Origin: Clytia hemisphaerica
Lineage: Eukaryota > Cnidaria > Hydrozoa > Leptothecata > Clytiidae
Assembly (NCBI GenBank): GCA_902728285.1
Contig: CACVBU010000227.1
Coordinates: forward strand, 186,001 to 250,000
DNA: 64,000 nt
Reading direction: 5' to 3'
Shown: positions 1 to 11,400 of the stretch, one piece after another
How the letters are laid out: each line of letters begins with the position of its first letter
How positions within the stretch are numbered: position 1 is the stretch's first letter
Program-made: the position numbers and the translations under genes
The notes under the pieces: model-generated
Seen by the model: the letters and a program-made list of their open reading frames with translations, nothing else
Told to the model about the DNA's origin: nothing
The model's database searches: none

Positions 1-299
1 AGGACTAGTGGCCACCCTGATAATTACTGCTTTCAGTTTGCGTGTTTTGAAAGTTGATGTGTGTACTCCGTCATCGTGGAATTTTTTAATGGCATGAAAA
101 CAGAATATGCTGTCTTTTAAAACAAATTTCTAGAAGGCTTTTGTTGTTCTGTAAATATTTCTTCTTGGATTACGAAATTCCATCTTTTATTGTTCTAATG
201 ATTGTAATATTTCTTTATAAAATGCTTTGTTGTCTTTTAATCTTTGTGTAAACTTGCATATGTTTTGCATATTTTCCAACTAAATCCAACCAAAAAAGG

Positions 300-480
300 T
301 GCCGTAGTATAGTGTAGTCGACCTTGGCTTCTGTGCAGGCGGCCAGGGTTCAATTCCCACTCACGGCAGTTCACTTGGCAAGTGAACGTTCCTTCGCCCG
401 GGTTAACCCGAGTATGGCCTGAGCTGGCCCGAGAATTCGGGCCACACGCGGACCACGCACGGGCCACACTCGGGCCAATT
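300..480 (+). repeat. tRNA-derived SINE, copy 1 (Asp/Gly-like head)
   Basis: Bases 300-368 look like a tRNA: the ends TGCCGT and ACGGCA can pair, there is an A-box-like TAGTATAGTGTAGTCG, and a B box GGTTCAATTCC. It is followed by a conserved tail TTCACTTGGCAAGTGAA, itself a hairpin, then GGCCCGGGTTAACCCG. The same head-plus-tail recurs at 11281-11400, so this is an interspersed SINE-like family and not a working tRNA gene; the anticodon arm is poor. The GC-rich end (about 380-480) repeats the word CGGGCCA. Confidence 0.7.
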
Positions 481-897
481 TTTGAAAACATGATTTAAAC
501 AGGCGTGTAATTTCAGGACTGAATTTTTTAACATTTTCTTTGAGAAAAACTTGGTTTCTCTTAATTATATTAAATATATGAATGTTGTAAATTCATATAA
601 ATATTAAATGTCTTATTTGGTATGAAAACATTTATAAATATACTTAGGGTGGAAATATTTGCTAGTAAACTGGTCCTGGTTTTAAACTGAAGCGTGTCCA
701 CGGGAAGCTCGTAAAGTTTTTTTGAGTGATATAAACAAAACAGACAAATCTTATTTTGTTTGACTGGACATGCTGAATCAATTTAAATATGGAATCTTCT
801 GAACATGGCCCGAACATGGCCTGAATGACTAGGGTCATGTTCGGGCCAAAAGAATTGATAGGGTCTCTTGGCCCGAACATCGTATGTGAGGGGAATA

Positions 898-1301
898 CAC
901 CGTTTAGGAGTGTCGACTGCGCACGCGTCAATCCAATTTTCCATTGTTTTGATTTTAGCGATCACGGAAAATTCACTCTTCTCCGCAAAAAAACGGTAGG
1001 TAAACATCTGGTTCTCATAAGGAAACATAGCAGAAAAACGGTAGGTAAAGAACTCCTTTTAATCATAACTTCTTTTCCTCTTGATGAATTTTTGTGAAAT
1101 TTTCAGGAGAGACTTATAAGATTATCATTGATATCATGTTCAAATATCTAAATCATTCTCTTTAATTTAAAGGAGAGAAAAAAATTCACAATGTTTACAT
1201 TCCTCTAACCTTTCACAGTACTAAAGTGCGCATTTTTACCTACCATTTTTACCGGGCCTCTGCAATGGAGTACCGTGAAATAGCGAGACTCCTAAACGGT
1301 G
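898..1301. mobile_element. MITE with TA target duplication (404 bp)
   Basis: The left end CACCGTTTAGGAGTGTCG is matched by the inverted right end CGAGACTCCTAAACGGTG, and both are flanked by TA (896-897 and 1302-1303). An internal pair, AAAAACGGTAGGTAAA at left and TTTACCTACCATTTTTACC-like sequence at right, shows the element is a larger imperfect palindrome. No coding capacity is seen. The TA duplication fits a Tc1/mariner-type parent, which is inference. Confidence 0.65.
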
Positions 1302-1526
1302 TATTGGGTGATAGTCAATTCAAAGTGCGGACGGGACGCTCATTAGAAAGCGTCTATAGTTGCGAGAATAGGCCTCTAAAGCCTCCTGCAACTCAACCAA
1401 ATAGAAATAGAAACTACAGCTTTTTTGTTCCTGTACTTTTGCATACAATTCAAGACTGCAAGATAGATGGCGGGATGGAAAGGCGAAAAGGTCTATAGAA
1501 CTATAGAAAAGTCTACCTATGTATAC

Positions 1527-1865
1527 CTTCCCTTCTCCAAGATTCATATTCAGCAATAGATCAAGTTTTTCATTACCAAACAAGTCATAAGCTTTTATCA
1601 TATTGACAGCATCATCCACGGAGTATGTTGGGTCAACCTGGTCAGTCAAAAAATAAACATCATCTCTATCTTTTTTGTCTCTATTTTTTCGCTTCAAATA
1701 CTTCTTTGGTATGACAGAATAAGGTCTAAATTTACGTGTCTGAATGTAGCTACATCCACAGACGATTGCTGTCTTCTCAACCTTTTGAAGCAAGCAAAGA
1801 TTTGACACTGTACTTCTCAAAATGCTCACAAGGTTTCCATGTGATCTTGCTGCAGAGAACGCCAT
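1527..1865 (-). CDS. MRPL1: Mitochondrial ribosomal protein uL1m, first exon (partial gene)
   Basis: This exon encodes the first 113 residues, exactly in phase 0, and ends at a good splice donor (AAG, then GTATAC on the minus strand). The N-terminus is basic with few acids, as expected of a mitochondrial presequence. Residues about 68-113 contain DDVYFLTDQVDPTYSVDDAV followed by a hydrophobic-acidic stretch ending LNMNLGEGK. This matches the start of the L1 domain in metazoan MRPL1 (DDVY, then a valine-rich helix, then a conserved LDMALGK-like strand). The protein is part of the L1 stalk of the mitochondrial large subunit. The remaining exons must lie at lower coordinates; I find none in bases 1-1500, where SINE and MITE sequence sits, so the gene probably continues beyond the left edge. 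The ATG at 1863-1865 is the first in the open frame. Confidence 0.7.
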
Positions 1866-1984
1866 TTTGAATTTTGTTTATGAAATGAATTTGGGTGGCT
1901 CCGTTCCACTTTTACCCAAAGGAAAACATAAAAGACAAACCTCCAAAATGTGATCGGCTATTGCTCATTCCGACATTTTACATT

Positions 1985-2410
1985 TTCCGGGGGTTTTGCT
2001 GTTTGGGATTGTTTAGGTCAGGGTTGCTAGTAACGGCTTGTCACTGTGCCGGGTGCATACTCGGCGCCTTGGGCCCCGCAGGGTTGCTAGTAACGGCTCG
2101 AATTTCAGTCAGGTTTAAAAAAGGGGTACTGTTACCCATATTATAATAACATTACCCCCGTATTTTGCCAGTTTGGTATAAAATGTTATGAATTGCGTGG
2201 TTTTGCTGTGCGGCGATGGCTCAAGGGATAGAGCGCTGGCTTCCGAATCTGAAGGTCTCTCTTTGGTGGTGGTTCGAATCCCACTCGGTGCGAAAATTAG
2301 ACTGGTCGTAATTGGTGGTCAAATGATTGACAGGTATGAAAACTCAGTCAGAAATGAGACACTCAGAAACTCAGACAGTCAGAAAAGAGAAAGACGGGAT
2401 CAGAGATAAG
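1985..2410 (+). repeat. Interspersed element with tRNA-Arg(CCG)-like core, copy 1
   Basis: Bases 2210-2291 resemble a tRNA: acceptor halves GCGGCGA and TCGGTGC pair at six of seven positions, the D stem GCTC/GAGC is complete in the sister copy, the anticodon loop TTCCGAA would read CCG, and the B box GGTTCGAATCC is perfect. The T stem is imperfect, so it is tRNA-derived and not a good tRNA gene. Flanks on both sides (GTTGCTAGTAACGGCT upstream, AACTCAGTCAGAAATGAGA downstream) are shared with an inverted copy at 22205-22560. This copy also carries an extra duplication of GTTGCTAGTAACGGCT (2025 and 2083). Confidence 0.7.
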
Positions 2411-3251
2411 GATCACATCTCGGAGGTTTGTATCTTACGTTTTCCTTTACCCAAGAGTCCGGAATTTAAGGCCGGTTCTCGAGACTCGGAAATCCCGAGT
2501 TATTTTTTCGTGTCACACGCAAAACTCACGTAATAGATTCCGTACGTATAATAATATAGCTTCTTGCTTAACCTCGCTATTTAAATCTAAACCAAGTTAT
2601 AATATGTATGACGTCATTTTTAGTAAATTTTAGGATTTTAGCTTGAAAGATTTCGCTTACCTCTCTAACTTTTCGACCTATTGTCAACTCTGTTCTCTTG
2701 AAATGAAATAGTCCAATTTTCGGGTTAGTTATTCTTTTAACTTAAGTTTTGGAATTCAGTTATTCCTATCCTATCTCGCACAACTTGCTAAATATAAACT
2801 CGAAAAATTAAAGGAAGCAGAAAATAAAGCTGATATTTTCTAACTCGAAAAGAAAATTATTCGGGGTTTCCGACCACTACATCAAGCAGATCCCTGCCTG
2901 ATTGACAAAATAAACTCTCTAAGCTCTTCAAAAAGTTTGATCAAAATTCAAATCAAATTTCTAGGCACTGGCTAGTTTTTATCTGAAATGCATCGTATAA
3001 ATTTTGAGAAAAACTTTTGAAAAGGTACCGGAAGCCCATAAGTAGATGCGTGGAATCAGAGAAATCATGACTAATTTTTTCAACCAACAAACTCGTCAAG
3101 TCCCTTCGTTTGCTTTCATATGATAGTATGATCTATTTTCAGAAAAAAAACTCCAAGTTTGAAAGTTTTACTTTGGAGCAGGTTTTCTGAACCAATCGAT
3201 AATAAGCTGATGACTTCTACCGTGAAAAGCACAGGTCAAAATCATATATTA
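2411..3251. other. Intergenic, no feature seen
   Basis: AT-rich sequence with no long frame of coding character and no repeat that I can match elsewhere in the window. Confidence 0.5.
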
Positions 3252-5873
3252 GCCTCCGTCTCAGAACGCGGTCAGAAAATTTTGCGGATAATTTCACAGC
3301 GAAAATGCATCCAGTGAAATGTAAGTAATGTATCGTGATTCAAGTCGACTGACATAATTATACACATAATACATGTTACAAGTTCTGCCTACGGATTCTC
3401 AAGCTCGGCTATAATAAAACTATTACATGTTAGTAGCAGACCCGACTGACCAATGTTATGTAGCAGGTTGAAACATGAGTTTCTGCTGGAAAGATGCAGT
3501 TTGTTTTCAAGTTAAATCCTCAAAATAAAACAAACTGTGTGGGTTTCTTTACTTCCAAACAACCTACCAATAGTTTTGGAACACTCCATAATAAAGGAAG
3601 ATGGCTCTCTTCTTGTGGATTGGCTTTCTGATACCCCATACAAACACGATGTGACATGAAAGTGAAGAGACATGATTTGTTGGTTCTTGTTTGATTTGTT
3701 GACTCATATATCTCATAGCAAATGGGATAGTAAATGACTTTTCATGTATTGCTTGGCTCTACATATGATACCTCTAACTTTGAACACCTCCAGAATGTTG
3801 AAAAAAGCATTTTACGAGATAAGTTTCAATTATAATTTTCATGGAAATTTTTAATCGACAGATTTGGCTTGGTGTCAGTTTTGTTTGGTTGATGTTTGGT
3901 ATCCTGATCATTAAAAGCAATGAAATGCCACACAGTCACTCTACACATGATGCCTCCAGCCATGATTGGTATCAGAATGTTGGAAAAAAAACATTTTACG
4001 AGAAATTGTTGATGGAAATTATATTGACTTATTTTTACAATTTTGGCGGTGTGGGTTTAGTTGGTTGATAATGTTTACAATGTGGGATGGTTTTCAAAAA
4101 ACTGTTATATTGATTGTTGTTTGTTGGAATTGATTACCAACAAAAAAGAGAACCTTTTTTTGATAAATACTTTATTTTTTTCATGAATCGAAAAAACCGT
4201 GTGGATAGTATGTCTTGTAGTAACCAATGCAGTGTCTGTTTTCAAATTTTGAAAGCTCTATACCTACTGAATTGAAGCTCTGACTAGCTCTGTTTTTAAA
4301 ACTTTGAGCCATGTTTTTTTCTTTGTTGCTATTAAAGATAGATTTAGACAGGCAGCTGACGACATCTAAAATCTGGACGACTTTGGGACAAACGTCGAGT
4401 TGATTTTTCTTGTTCCCATATATCTACTGATCCTAAAAATTTTACTCGGCGTCCGAAAATTTATTTAACGGACATGTCCGGTAGTAATTTGTCAAATGAT
4501 GACGTCACCACCAAAAGTGAAAATTTGATTTCAGCATATAATAATGAAATATATACCATTCGACGCATTTTTCGATCTAGATTCTAAATCACATCAGTCT
4601 CAATAGGTAAAAATTTAGATTTCAAAAGTTATGACTTAAATTTGACATGTGATTTTGGTCAATCATGACCCTGTCACCCCCTAAAAATGTCAAATTTCAA
4701 CGTCATCAAATCAAAAAACAATTTACACCATTCGAAAGCTCGTCAAAAACTATATAGAAGACAATTAAACGGGTATATTTGATTTCTCAGCCTAACTCGA
4801 GAAAATTGAGATCGTAATTCCTTATAAAATGAGGCATTTTTTCAAAAATGACGTCATAGAAAAGCTACGGACCTTAATAACTTTTCATATTCAAATTTTT
4901 ACTTATTGAGATTGATGTGATTTGAAATCTACATCAAAAAACGCTTCGAATGGTGTATAAAACTTTGAATTTTTGCAACATCAATTTTTCACTTTTGCTT
5001 ATGACGTCATCAATTAATAAATTATTCTCGGACACGTCCGGTAAAGATTTTTAAACACGCCGAGTAAATTTTTCTGACTCTCTAAACTATAAAGATTTCA
5101 AAATAAGTACTCAATATTTGTCCCTCGAATTTTCACTTATTCACTTTTTTTGATGTCGTCAGCTGCCTGTCTAATTTTTAAATTGTCGTAATGTAAATTT
5201 ATGGTAAAGTTTTTGAGTTTAGTTCATCAGTAGTACATACAGTAGTATTTTTTCAGTAATCCTTTCTTGTAAATATAGTAACATTTAACCAGACTCATTG
5301 CCCTCATTATATTCGAATTTAAATTTTTTTAGGACTGATAAGTACATATTTTTAAACACCAAAACAAAGCAAACAACATGCCAGTTCTTTCTGGACAAAT
5401 ACATATGTATACTTTTATAGTTCTATTTTAATCAACCCTCTCAACTGCTGATCTTTCAACTATCATTTAGGAGTATAGAATGGGCTTCCATAGTACCATT
5501 TTCTCTAAGTATTTTGTGCAAATTTTCAACAAAGTAGACTTCTTGACTGTCCTTGTCCCTTATGTTAAAGTTGTTCTGATGGAGGACATTGCTATTTTTG
5601 GTAGCCTTCACATATCAATAAGGAGCTTTGGTGTAAATGTTTTTTCTGATGAAATCATACTAATCTGAAACTATTAGGCCTTTATGAACTTTCTAGAACA
5701 ATAATCTTGCTCCAATCTTGAGAAACACTGGAAAAATGGGTTAGCATTCCCTGCCATAATTTCACAGATTTCCTCTGCTTTCTGCTTGAAAACGCTGTCG
5801 TATAGCCGAAAACGAAAGTGAAACTGTGAAAACGTCCGCAAATTCGGGCCCAGTCCTCTTCCGAGACGGAGGC
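3252..5873. mobile_element. Large non-autonomous inverted-repeat element (2.6 kb)
   Basis: The left end GCCTCCGTCTCAGAA pairs with the right end TTCCGAGACGGAGGC, and both are bounded by TA (3250-3251, 5874-5875). Similarity continues inward in degenerate form: TTTTGCGGATAATTTCACAG on the left against the complement of CTGTGAAAACGTCCGCAAAT on the right. There is no transposase frame. A second element (4347-5171) lies inside. The interior between the ends is otherwise unannotated AT-rich DNA. Confidence 0.5.
4347..5171. mobile_element. Foldback MITE nested in the 2.6-kb element (825 bp)
   Basis: The perfect 20-base inverted ends GACAGGCAGCTGACGACATC are flanked by TA (4345-4346, 5172-5173). 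Both arms continue as an imperfect palindrome for about 300 bases. Shared blocks in inverted order are ATTTACTCGGCG, GGACATGTCCGG / CCGGACGTGTCC, ATGATGACGTCA, CCATTCGACGCATTTTTCG and AATCACATCAGTCTCAATA. Only the middle about 200 bases are unpaired. It could form a very long hairpin when transcribed. Confidence 0.75.
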
Positions 5874-5875
5874 TA

Positions 5876-7734
5876 ATTGACGCTGTGCCGACGAATCGAG
5901 ATTCTATTCATCGCACAATTAACGAAGACAAAAGTAACCAAGACGACCATCCAAGATCTTGGATGAAGACATTTATAAGGTAATATTTGCTCTTCATCTT
6001 TGATTCTTTTTACAGTGATTAGATTGACACATGTGCCATAAAATTTATATTATTGGTCTTCAGAGGTTAATATATTCTTTGAAAGCTTAATCTCTGATAC
6101 TCAGGGTAGATGACCTCCTTCTTAATAATTTTTTCTATGTGATTGGGCGCATAGTGTAGACATTCGGATAAATAACGAGGTTGCTCACGGGAATTTCTAA
6201 CCCTCGCGAGCAAGCCCGCACCTGACAATCATTTTTTAGCCAAATAATCAGTCAGTTTTGCTTTTCTTTTCACTTGTGGTCCTGAAAAAAGTTTATAAGG
6301 TAACAAAAAAGACGAATTTTAGTCGATTTTTATGCATTTTTTTAATTGAAAGTATTAAAATACTGGATTTTCAAGAGAAAGGAAAGTCATGACTCTTGAC
6401 TCTCCCACCCGCTAATCAACCTGATCCATTTTGGAATACTGTACTGTGTCAACACACCGTAAATGATTCAAACTCTCGCAAATGAATACTTCTTGCATCA
6501 TCGCCTTATCCACACGGCCACACGGATGTAAAAGAAATGTACAAACATGCAAGAGCCGATCACTCATAGAGATTTTCAGGACTCTTTAGTTGAGAAGTGA
6601 CTCTTATTCCAACCTCGCCCTGGCAAAAAAGGATTGAAATTCGCTGACGTCAGCGAAAAAAAAGTTAGATTTCAACTATTTTTTCGCAAGCTTTCATTTT
6701 CTGGAAGATCATTTTTTTCTGCTGTTACCGTGGTTGCATTGACGTCACAGCTACTAAGAACCAATCACATACCTTAATCGATCAAAACATTAGCTCATCG
6801 ATGGAAGATGTGTATAAGTTTCTGTTCATGCATTTCTGACCCTCCTCTAAAAAGTTGAAAAAAATGGCTGATGCCAATGGTAATGGAAAGATTGATGAGC
6901 CAGGCACCAGGCTGATCGAAATTGGAAGAAGGAAGCATACAGATGATGGATGGTTTATATAAGAAGGTAAATGCTTTTTTTAAAAAGGGATCCATTCATT
7001 TCATATATACTTGAACACTTTTCATTTTCCATGTATCGAAGGTGGTAAAACCAGAACTTTTGTACAAAGAAAAAAAGAACAAGAGTTGGTGACTGTTAAT
7101 TTGGTTCCTCTAAAAACTTTGAGATTTCGTGTGAAAGCCATGTGATTTTTATTTTTAAGGAAATTATTAAAAAATTCCTAAAAACCTGTAGAAAATGGTC
7201 TGTTTAGTTTAGTACCTCGTACCTCCCCCACAAAATTCCCAACTTTCTTGCAACTGACAAAGGCTATATGATATCTATAAAAGGTAAAATTTTGGGAATT
7301 CCCAGTGCTTATCCCTGTAGGTTTGTTTTTATACAAAAATTTTCACATTGAATTTGTTGTCATCTTAAGGTGGCAGAAAAACTCTGAGATCTGGAGATTT
7401 GGTTCAAAACTGTGAGCCTCACAAGAAGTTAAGAAAAATGAACAAGAAATTACTCGTAAAGATTTTGGGAGCTGATTTCTGATTTTTTACGTCTTTAAAT
7501 GTTTCACTTTTATCTCAATTCAAATTGTTTTGACTTGGGAATATGGAAGATTTTTATTGTCAAAAACTGATAGTTTGATATCTCTGATAATACAGTAATC
7601 CATTCTTGGTTTTCATGTAACTATATTGCTTGACCAAATCTACACGTGTATTTCTTCTGAAATCGAGAAAAAGTACCAGAGTTTTTTTGGAAATGTTTGT
7701 TTCAATTTATCTGACAATTATAAAGACAAGGTGA
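5876..7734. other. Intergenic; short shared repeat blocks only
   Basis: No gene is seen. AACGAGGTTGCTCACGGGAA (6168 on) reappears inverted near 11240-11270. CTCTTATTCCAACC (6601) belongs to a word found in several G-rich repeats. Two TGACGTCA-type palindromes occur near 6648 and 6740. Confidence 0.4.
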
Positions 7735-7990
7735 AGCGTGATGCTACAGATCAAATCTGTGTTTAGACTGGACTCACCAACCTTTATGATAGACATTAGG
7801 TGATCAGGATGGTCCATTGAATAACTGATTACTACAGCATAAATTACAGCTGTTGCCTTAAGATGAAATAATTTATTCTGTTTTGAATGAGGAAAACTCG
7901 TGTATATATGCAGAAGTAATTTCCCTTATTCAATAGAACATAGCGTTAGCCTAAAGGTCTATCATAAGGGTACAGCCTGTTTATTCTGTT
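7735..7990 (+). repeat. Dispersed repeat (copy 1) interrupted by a small MITE
   Basis: The block GGTGAAGCGTG(A/C)(T/C)GCTACAGATC through CAACCTTTATGAT, and the following ATAAGGGTACAG, is also present uninterrupted at 21646-21715. Here it is split by the element at 7792-7959. Confidence 0.65.
7792..7959. mobile_element. Small MITE (168 bp) inserted in a dispersed repeat
   Basis: The ends GACATTAGG and CCTAAAGGTC are imperfect inverted repeats flanked by TA. Comparison with the uninterrupted copy at 21646-21715 shows the empty site directly, which supports insertion. Confidence 0.55.
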
Positions 7991-8589
7991 ATTGAAAATC
8001 TATTTTGATCCAAAAGACGCATCAACGTGGAAGTGTATTTTTTAAAGAGGCTTAAAAATGTTGTGTCTTGACACTTAATTGTGTTGTTAATTCTAGTGAT
8101 AGAAAGAAACAATTTTCAAAATATTCTTAATACGAGGTTTAATCTTTTTTCACTTTTCATCCTATATTATATTACAATCGGATATGATGCTCGTAATTGG
8201 GCATATAAATTCTTTCTGGTGCTATGAAGGGCCTTTTAGAAAAAAGTCAGGCAGGTTATTTTGGAATATTTTTGTGTGAGTCAAATTATTTCTACAGTAG
8301 GAGAGAACTTAACAAATCAAGCACATTCATATGTCAACAAGCTCTTAAAGAGATCAGAAAATTTCTGATCTTTGAAATATCCTATTCCACTGTTTTCATT
8401 CAGAAAAATCTTTTTACTTCTCCAATTCTCAGAATTCGAGGAAATTATAACACACTATAAACTAAAAGAGCCCATATATTATGGATGAATAAATCATCAA
8501 GATCAAGAACAAGTTTAATATAGCAATATTTTTTGCAGGAACTAACTTCTGTGGAACTAATGCGTTTTTCGGTGTCTACTCTTGTGTTT

Positions 8590-8812
8590 AATTGTAGGGG
8601 TTGGTGGAATAAGCAGGGGAGTTGGTACTTTGGGAGAAAATCCATAAAACGGGGAGGTCAATATTAAGTGATTTTGGGGTGTATTTCCCAAAAACCCCTA
8701 GGAGAATGAAGGTTTTGGTTTGGGACTTTTTCAGGAAAATTTCATAAAATTGGGGTTCATTATAAAATGATTTTGGGGGGATTTTTTTCCCGAAAAATTG
8801 CAAAGTGACCCC
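8590..8812. repeat. G-rich degenerate repeat tract
   Basis: Runs of G alternate with AT-rich spacers: GGGGTTGGTGGAATAAGCAGGGG, then AAAACGGGGAGG, TTTTGGGGTG and TTTTGGGGGGATT. The word TGGAATAAGC followed by G runs recurs at 19380 and 52577. No coding evidence. Confidence 0.45.
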
Positions 8813-9056
8813 CTTTAACCGCAAAAGAGTACTGCGAAAATTCGTTCCACGGAATACAATGTTTATACTAAAAATCCTCCAAAGCCTCTTGGAATATGAA
8901 AGGGTTTGAGCAAAAGGTGGGTGGCAACCGTGAAAATCATTTCCGCAAAATGTGCCAAGTAAAACCTCAAAGTATTTTTTGTAACAACTTTCCGAAATTG
9001 AGGTATCAGAATTTGAAATTTTTTAAAATGGGTTATTACAGGACACATTGAGTTTA

Positions 9057-9297
9057 AAGCCCGAAGGGCTAGAGTTCAATCTCTAACCTTTCTCAGGCAA
9101 GAAAAAGTGAAGCCTTAAAAAATGCGCCGCATTTTTGACGACAGATTGAATCTAGCAATTCCTTTGTTTACAATTGATATTTTTTTCTAAATTTAGGGGT
9201 AAATTTTAGTTTCAATCTGTCATTTGTGTAAAAACCAGGCGAGCCGCTCAAGGCTTCAAATCCTACCAAGGAGATTGACTTCTAGCCCTTCGGGCTT
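9057..9297. mobile_element. MITE with self-palindromic ends (about 240 bp)
   Basis: The left end AAGCCCGAAGGGCTAGAG, then TTCAATCTC, is matched by the inverted right end GAGATTGACTTCTAGCCCTT. The first 14 bases, AGCCCGAAGGGCT, are also a palindrome on their own. The target duplication is unclear. Confidence 0.55.
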
Positions 9298-9940
9298 ATA
9301 CTTCATTGATCCCACATGCCAAATATTACAAACCATCTGATTACACTTATTAGGGAAAAGACTCTTCCAAATAGGCTAGAACTTTGTCTGCAAAGTAGTT
9401 ATTTTTTCTGACAAAGAGCTAAATTGCTGGTTTCAATTTTCATGCAATGCTTTGAAATAAGCTGACTTGAAAAAAATAATATTTGCGAGCAGTTTTTTTT
9501 TAAATGCACACATTTTATTATGCTTTTATCAAAACAAAGAATTATTGCAATTATTGCAGACTGTATCTTTATAAAGTTAATCATAAAGACTGGTGCGTCC
9601 AGCCAAACACAGATTCGATCTGTAGCTCTCACTGCACCATATTAAAATCATCCACGCCGCATTGTTAGCTTCTTGAATTATATAATATTAGTGAAACGGG
9701 GACTCAGTCAGAAGGCTGTTTATGCAAACATAATTTACAGAGACCCCCTTTATTCCCATCCATCCCCCTTTCTGTGAAGGAATTTTATCCCCCTCCCTTT
9801 CTTACAGAACATTCGTTTTGAAGGAAACTTGCTCTATGCACCACCAAAATTATTTAAAGAGTACAAAGTATATGCAGCCATTACAATGAAACTTTGCTAG
9901 TTTATCAACCTACACTTTTGCCATCAATCACATTTATTCT
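9298..9940. other. Intergenic, no feature seen
   Basis: AT-rich with two C-rich runs near 9723-9795 (CCCCCTTTATTCCC and similar). No convincing frame or repeat. Confidence 0.4.
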
Positions 9941-9941
9941 T

Positions 9942-10168
9942 TTAAAGGGGACATAAAAGTAGTAAAATGTAAACATTGCGCAAACCACATGTCATTAAAG
10001 AGAAAAATTAAAATCACATGTCCAAAACAGACTTGTAAAACAATTGAACAATCAAAATTAGCCATATTTGGGTCGATTTTTTATTTTGACATGTGACATT
10101 TGTTTTCATTTTGTATCCGCTGCATACAGTTTGTTTACAAATTTTCCAAGTCCTGTAAGTCCCTTTAA
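9942..10168. mobile_element. MITE flanked by TTAA, copy 1
   Basis: The inverted ends AGGGGACATAAAAG and CTGTAAGTCCCT lie between TTAA on both sides (9942-9945, 10165-10168), which would suit a piggyBac-type target. The interior (AAAATCACATGTCCAAAAC to GCTGCATAC) is shared with a copy in the COASY intron at 36755-36922. Confidence 0.55.
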
Positions 10169-11280
10169 ACAAACTGACCATATTTGTATATAATCAGATT
10201 GGCCAAAATTTTCAAACCCCCTTTATTATTTTATTTCCCTAAATTCTCACCCCACCCCAGTTTTTTTTTGGCAGGATTTGTACTGTGCCCCCTAGAAAGA
10301 CCCAAGAAAAGTTGGCGTCCTCTTTTAATAGGGGGTAAAAGGGGGTGCAAACTACGGGAAAATTTGAAAATGCAAAGCCCAAGAATGTTCAATGAGATTT
10401 ATTGTCATCTCACACCCCTGACCCCCCCCCATCAACTTTTCTTGCTTTCCAAACATGTTGGATTATGTCCTTACAAAAGTACAGTACAACACCAACACAA
10501 CAAGCAAAAATTCAGTTGCAATTTTAATGAAAATGCTGGGCAGGGGATACACAATAAATTTGTATAGTGGATAAACAATAAAATTGTATAGTCAATAGTG
10601 GCAGTGGTAAAATGTAAAAGTGGTAGGCTAGTCTCCTTCCAACCTATCTGCCTACTTATATATCCGTAAAGTTACTTCTTACTTACTTATGAAGCTTTTT
10701 CACATCAAACATTATAAAGAAAAAGATCTACCCAGTCTTTAGTACAAAAATAACAAGATAATAACATTTCATTACATATTGACTGAAAGTTTGACTTCGA
10801 AAACTGTTTGTTTTTTTAGCAGACAGACAGCCTGCACTTCACATCGATTTACATATAGACGCCCACACGAAAAAAATGCTGACTCTGTCATAATTTCCCA
10901 TGTCGGCGAATAACAACAGATCAAAGGGAATACTAATGTTGTTTGCCAGGGCGATTTGCTACATCCTATATAAAAAGCAAATCGTCATGGGGACGAGGTT
11001 GACTCTTATTCCAATCCAGTAAAGGGGACTGCAGCAAACGGGTTGTAAGCCCTGCTAGTGTCTATAAAATTAGAAGGCTTCATCTGAGGGGTTAGGACAC
11101 TCTCCAATCTCCTTTAAAGTCTCAAAAGACTGAAGAGAGGAACTGTTCTTGTTGTTCTTGCATACAGTATACCCATAGCCATATACAGCAGAGAGAGCGT
11201 ACACGCGCGGGCGATTAAATTCGATCGCGCAGGATGCGGGTCAAAAAATTCCCGTGAGCAGTCTCGTTATTTATCAAAAA
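10169..11280. other. Intergenic with C/G-rich tracts
   Basis: There is no gene. It holds AAACCCCCTTTATTATTTTA (10216) and an inverted partner TAAAAGGGGGTGCAAAC (10337), and GACTCTTATTCCAATCC (10999), the complement of the GGATTGGAATAAG word. Part of 11220-11270 is an inverted copy of the block at 6168. Confidence 0.35.
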
Positions 11281-11400
11281 GTGTAGTGTAGTGGTCATCG
11301 TTCAGGTCAGGTTTTAAGGTCAGGGTTCAATTCCCACTCGGTGCTGCAATTCACTTGGCAAGTGAATGTATATTGGCCCGGGTCAACCCATACCATGTGA
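11281..11400 (+). repeat. tRNA-derived SINE, copy 2
   Basis: GTGTAGTGTAGTGGTCATCG is the A-box region, CAGGGTTCAATTCCCACTCG the B-box region, and the tail TTCACTTGGCAAGTGAA is identical to that at 370-386. It continues into GGCCCGGGTCAACCCATACC, also shared with copy 1. Confidence 0.7.

Noticed and set aside
1226-1498. Plus-strand 90-codon frame antisense to MRPL1 intron 1
   Set aside because: Overlaps a MITE end and intronic sequence; no similarity.
2210-2291. Functional tRNA-Arg gene
   Set aside because: A and B boxes are good, but the T stem and anticodon stem have mismatches and the flanks are repeated in another copy, so it is a repeat.
3841-4068. 75-codon plus-strand frame
   Set aside because: Lies inside a non-autonomous element, has no motif, and its start repeats a nearby phrase.
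10184-10567. Plus-strand 127-codon frame
   Set aside because: Runs through C-rich tracts beside a MITE; no domain, no splice signals, biased only by low complexity.
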